Assembly (NCBI GenBank): GCA_039798005.1
Contig: JBDKGV010000186.1
Location: forward strand, 1-7,129
From: JBDKGV01 sp039798005
Lineage (GTDB): Bacteria; Fibrobacterota; Fibrobacteria; UBA5070
Reading direction: 5' to 3'
DNA length: 7,129 bases
The notes under the pieces are model-generated. The model was not told the DNA's origin. It saw only the letters and a list, made by a program, of their open reading frames with translations, and searched no databases. The position numbers and the translations under genes were made by a program. Positions 5,254 through 7,129 of the stretch are shown in pieces. The first letter of the stretch is position 1; the number at the start of each line of letters is the position of its first letter.

Positions 5254-6009
5254 TCAAAAACGAAGCGTGGCCACCAGTCCGATCGCGTCAAGCGTGGGTT
5301 GCCAGACCGTGGTTTGGATCTCGACCTTTTGGGCATAGACCCGATCGAGCAGCACGCCTCCTGCACTGGAGCTCAGGAGCAGCCAAAAGGCGGCGGGAAG
5401 GGGCTCGGCCCGGGAGAGCTTGCCGCCGTTGGCCAAGGTGAGTCCCGAGAGGCCGGCAAGGGCGCCCAAGGTGGCGCCAACGATGGGGACCGCCTGATGC
5501 TCGCTGCGCACTTGCTTGGAGGATGCGTTGTAGACCGCGCCGCCGACGCCCGCCGGCAGGCAGAGGACCGCTCCCACGATGGAGACCGCGGCGGTGGTTG
5601 CGAGGAAGAGCTTGGCACACTCGCGCTGGGCCGAATCGCTGTCCTTGCAGTTGGCGGTCATGGCCAGTCCTGCGGCGGCCCCGAGGCCGGCTCCGATCCC
5701 GGCTCCCACCAAGGAGCCTCCGACGCCGCCCAGCATGCCGGCTCCGAGCTGGAGAGGACTGCGTCCCCAGCGTTCGAAGACCGTGACCGGAAGGGATGGC
5801 TTGGGTGCTGAAGGTGCGGAGGCCTTGCCGGTGTCCGGCGGTACGGTCAGGAACGCCGACGGATTGGATGCCGGGGGGGCGGAGGTATCCATCCAATCTT
5901 CACCGGAAGCGGACCGTGCCGTGGGTGCCGTGGGCAACGGGGCGAGGGTGCCCGGCAAGGAATCGGACGGGGCGCAGAAGAGTGAAGCGGAAAGCAAGGC
6001 GAAGAACAT
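5254..6009 (-). CDS. Secreted or membrane-associated glycine-zipper protein of unknown function
   Basis: 251 residues from ATG 6009. I chose this start because MFFALLSASLFCA is a short signal-like hydrophobic stretch; the frame stays open to 6300, but the extra 97 residues are Arg/Pro/Gly-rich and run through the palindrome cluster. The start lacks a basic n-region and a strong Shine-Dalgarno. Residues 14-75 are Pro/Ser/Ala-rich and probably disordered. Residues 88-118 form a glycine-zipper hydrophobic segment (GGVGGSLVGAGIGAGLGAAAG). Further hydrophobic segments lie at about 133-160, 174-194 and 206-222. Cys121 and Cys131 flank the short loop between the first two and could form a disulphide outside the cytoplasm. 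The C-terminus (VATLRF) ends in Phe, as many outer-membrane proteins do, but I see no barrel-like strand pattern upstream. I do not recognise the family. Confidence 0.8.
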   Translation of the reverse strand: MFFALLSASLFCAPSDSLPGTLAPLPTAPTARSASGEDWMDTSAPPASNPSAFLTVPPDTGKASAPSAPKPSLPVTVFERWGRSPLQLGAGMLGGVGGSLVGAGIGAGLGAAAGLAMTANCKDSDSAQRECAKLFLATTAAVSIVGAVLCLPAGVGGAVYNASSKQVRSEHQAVPIVGATLGALAGLSGLTLANGGKLSRAEPLPAAFWLLLSSSAGGVLLDRVYAQKVEIQTTVWQPTLDAIGLVATLRF

Positions 6010-6045
6010 GGTGGTCTGATCCCTCAGGCGCAGGTGCGGAGGGGC

Positions 6046-6054
6046 AATGTAGCA
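6046..6054 (-). promoter_or_regulatory. Possible extended -10 element for the glycine-zipper gene
   Basis: On the minus strand TGCTACATT is an extended -10 form (TG, one base, then TACATT with 4 of 6 matches). It lies 37-45 bases upstream of ATG 6009. No -35 hexamer is visible 17 bases further up. This is weak support, given mainly because the terminator at 6282-6318 implies that a new promoter is needed between it and the gene. Confidence 0.25.
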
Positions 6055-6198
6055 TCGGGACAGCCGGCGCGGTGCGCCGTGGATGCCGCTTCGCTGGAAC
6101 CGACCCACCCCGGCCCGCCCTACCAGGGCGGGAGTCGGCAAGCGACGCGCTGACGCGCGCCAGGGATGCCGGCCGAATGGCCCGGGACCCCCGCCTCC

Positions 6199-6222
6199 GT
6201 AGGGGCGAGGCATGCCTCGCCC
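6199..6222. repeat. REP-like palindromic unit, plus orientation
   Basis: GTAG followed by a perfect 20-base palindrome at 6203-6222 (GGGCGAGGCA and its complement). The form GTAG-GGGC(G)-variable core-GCCC resembles intergenic palindromes I recall from several environmental bacterial phyla and cyanobacteria, where the flanks are conserved and the core varies with compensating changes. No transposase is nearby. Confidence 0.6.
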
Positions 6223-6281
6223 GACGTGGAATGGCGGTGGCCCGGCAGGCAGCCCGGTGCCGCGAAGCGGCAGGCGCCCAA

Positions 6282-6318
6282 AAGAAAAGGGAGCCTCCAT
6301 CGGAAGCTCCCTTTTCTT
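6282..6318 (-). terminator. Strong intrinsic terminator after the aminotransferase gene
   Basis: Arms 6282-6294 and 6306-6318 pair perfectly over 13 bp (AAGAAAAGGGAGC / GCTCCCTTTTCTT). Three more pairs form inside after one mismatch (TCC/GGA, loop ATC). On the minus strand the GC part of the stem is followed by TTTTCTTTTGGG. It begins 50 bases after the aminotransferase stop at 6368. The A/T tracts are mirrored, so it could also stop plus-strand transcription. It separates the aminotransferase from the envelope genes. Confidence 0.9.
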
Positions 6319-6323
6319 CGGAA

Positions 6324-6347
6324 GGGCGGATCTTAGATCCGCCCGTA
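6324..6347. repeat. REP-like palindromic unit, minus orientation
   Basis: GGGCGGATC (6324-6332), TTA, GATCCGCCC (6336-6344), then GTA at 6345-6347. Read on the minus strand it becomes TAC-GGGCGGATC-TAA-GATCCGCCC, matching the unit at 6199-6222 in its GGGCG...CGCCC frame but with a different core. The two units flank the terminator. Alternatively, read with the aminotransferase transcript, it is an extra hairpin between the stop and the terminator. Confidence 0.55.
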
Positions 6348-6367
6348 CAACGATGATGCGGCAAGGA

Positions 6368-7129
6368 TCAGAAGCGGAAGGTGCTTCCGGCCATGCGGGC
6401 GGCGAAGGTCTCCATGTAGGCCTTCTCGTCGGCCTCGGTGGGGGCCTCGTAGGTCACCGAGAAGCGCAGGTGCGGGCCCACGTCGTCGAACGGAACCGTC
6501 ACGACGCTTTTCTCGCGGATGAACCACTGGCTGGCGGCCTCGGCGTTCTCGAAGTCCGCCCCGCCCACCAGACCCTTCGGGGCCTTGGCGTAGAGGAAGT
6601 AGGTGCCCTCGGGGACGTTCAGCGTGAAGCCAAGCTTCCGGAGTTCGGCAACCAGGAGCTCCATGCGGCGCTGGTACTTCTTCTGGGCGGCTTGCCACAG
6701 GGAATCGTCGTCCAAAGCCGCGGCCGCAGCCTTCTGGGTGGCCTTGAACTGGCCCGAGTCGGTGTTGTCCTTGACGTCGCCGTAGGCCTTCACGATCAGG
6801 GCGTTGCCGGCCACGAAGCCCAGACGCCAGCCGATCATGTGCCAGCCCTTGCTCATGGAGTGGACCTCGACGCCCACGTCCAGAGCGCCCGGGATCTCCA
6901 GGAACGAAAGGGGCTTCTCGCCGTGGGTGAACGGGAGGTGCGCCGCGTCCTGGACCACGATGATGTTGTTCTTCTTCGCGAAGGCCACGACCTTCTCGTA
7001 GAAGGCGCGGGTGGCGACCTTGCCGCTGGGGCTGTTGGGGTAGTTGATGACCAGGATCTTGGCCTTCTCCAAGACGTCGGCGGGGATGCCGTCGAGGTCG
7101 GGGAAGAAGTCGTTCTCCGGGGTGAGGGG
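6368..7129 (-). CDS. dapL: LL-diaminopimelate aminotransferase-type PLP enzyme (5' end outside window)
   Basis: 253 residues are visible; DapL is usually about 400-410, so roughly 155 N-terminal residues are missing. The frame continues upstream of the TTG at 7072 to the window edge (PLTPENDFFPDLDGIPADV), so that TTG is not the start. DapL is cytoplasmic and makes LL-diaminopimelate from tetrahydrodipicolinate with glutamate as amino donor, for lysine and peptidoglycan. In the visible fragment: NYPNSPSG at 29-36 with the PLP-contacting Asn32; Asp61 in QDAAH, which should bind the pyridine nitrogen; SMSK at 91-94 with Lys94 as the Schiff-base lysine; Arg102 in GWRLG; Arg222 in LRFSV as the substrate-carboxylate Arg. 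Odd point: the Tyr normally in DAAY is His64 here. Fold-type I aminotransferase is certain; DapL rests on the PLTPENDFFPDLD and VEVHSMSK...GWR patterns, and a related class I/II aminotransferase is the alternative. Confidence 0.9.
   Translation of the reverse strand, partial: PLTPENDFFPDLDGIPADVLEKAKILVINYPNSPSGKVATRAFYEKVVAFAKKNNIIVVQDAAHLPFTHGEKPLSFLEIPGALDVGVEVHSMSKGWHMIGWRLGFVAGNALIVKAYGDVKDNTDSGQFKATQKAAAAALDDDSLWQAAQKKYQRRMELLVAELRKLGFTLNVPEGTYFLYAKAPKGLVGGADFENAEAASQWFIREKSVVTVPFDDVGPHLRFSVTYEAPTEADEKAYMETFAARMAGSTFRF

Larger units (their letters stand above)
6010..6367. other. Spacer holding a terminator and a cluster of palindromes
   Basis: No gene is supported here. Besides the terminator and the two REP-like units listed separately, it holds three further hairpins: 6065-6079 (CGGCGC/GCGCCG, loop GGT), 6114-6132 (CCCGCCCT/AGGGCGGG, loop ACC) and 6258-6272 (TGCCGC/GCGGCA, loop GAA). 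That makes six distinct inverted repeats in about 280 bases, far denser than in the other spacers of this window. Confidence 0.7.

Noticed and set aside
5087..5257. N-terminal extension of the short pseudo-FHA protein from TTG 5257
   Set aside because: The 57 extra residues have no counterpart in the paralogue, cross a likely promoter and T-run, and the ATG at 5086 aligns exactly with the paralogue's start.
6010..6300. N-terminal extension of the glycine-zipper protein from ATG 6300
   Set aside because: It would begin inside the terminator loop and translate the palindrome cluster into low-complexity Arg/Gly/Pro sequence; ATG 6009 gives a signal-like start.

Overview
The window is a GC-rich bacterial segment. 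All five genes I can support lie on the minus strand, so transcription runs from high to low coordinates. It suggests a Gram-negative (diderm) bacterium. There is a predicted lipoprotein, inner-membrane proteins with long periplasmic parts ending in a TonB/AgmX-like C-terminal domain, and the LL-diaminopimelate aminotransferase route to lysine and peptidoglycan. That mix, and the style of the Gly-rich linker plus AgmX-like C-terminus, fits Fibrobacterota best, with Myxococcota or a related phylum as the alternative. This placement is inference from protein style; no rRNA or marker gene is present.

Layout in transcription order: (1) 7129-6368, the C-terminal 253 residues of a PLP-dependent aminotransferase of the LL-diaminopimelate aminotransferase (DapL) type, with its N-terminus outside the window. 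(2) 6367-6010, a 358-base spacer with a strong, nearly symmetric terminator and a dense cluster of palindromes, two of which look like diverged copies of one REP-like repeat in opposite orientation. (3) 6009-5254, an unrecognised small secreted or membrane protein with a glycine-zipper segment. (4) 5253-5087, an AT-richer spacer with a plausible sigma70 promoter. (5) 5086-4358, a single-pass membrane protein with a degenerate FHA-like N-terminal domain and no recognisable C-terminal module. (6) 4357-3855, about 500 bases without a convincing gene but with several hairpins, including one directly next to the next gene's Shine-Dalgarno. (7) 3854-2625, a paralogue of gene 5 with the same degenerate FHA-like front and membrane segment, then a Pro-rich and Gly-rich periplasmic region and a TonB/AgmX-like C-terminal domain. 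(8) 2624-2538, a short spacer with a terminator-like hairpin. (9) 2537-1, a VIT + VWA lipoprotein whose last roughly 180 residues are a second copy of the Gly-rich linker plus TonB/AgmX-like domain. Its stop codon is just outside the window.

The interesting unit is 5086-1. Two membrane proteins share a pseudo-FHA front, and two proteins (one membrane-anchored, one predicted lipoprotein with an intact VWA metal site) share the same C-terminal module. The module pairs them in an overlapping chain: pseudo-FHA/TM only, pseudo-FHA/TM/TonB-like, VIT/VWA/TonB-like. I infer a cell-envelope complex in which a cytoplasmic pseudo-FHA domain is linked through the membrane to a periplasmic domain that is shared with a lipoprotein VWA adaptor. 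Function, partners and novelty cannot be settled from sequence reading alone. I saw no tRNA, rRNA, CRISPR array, transposase or integrase.
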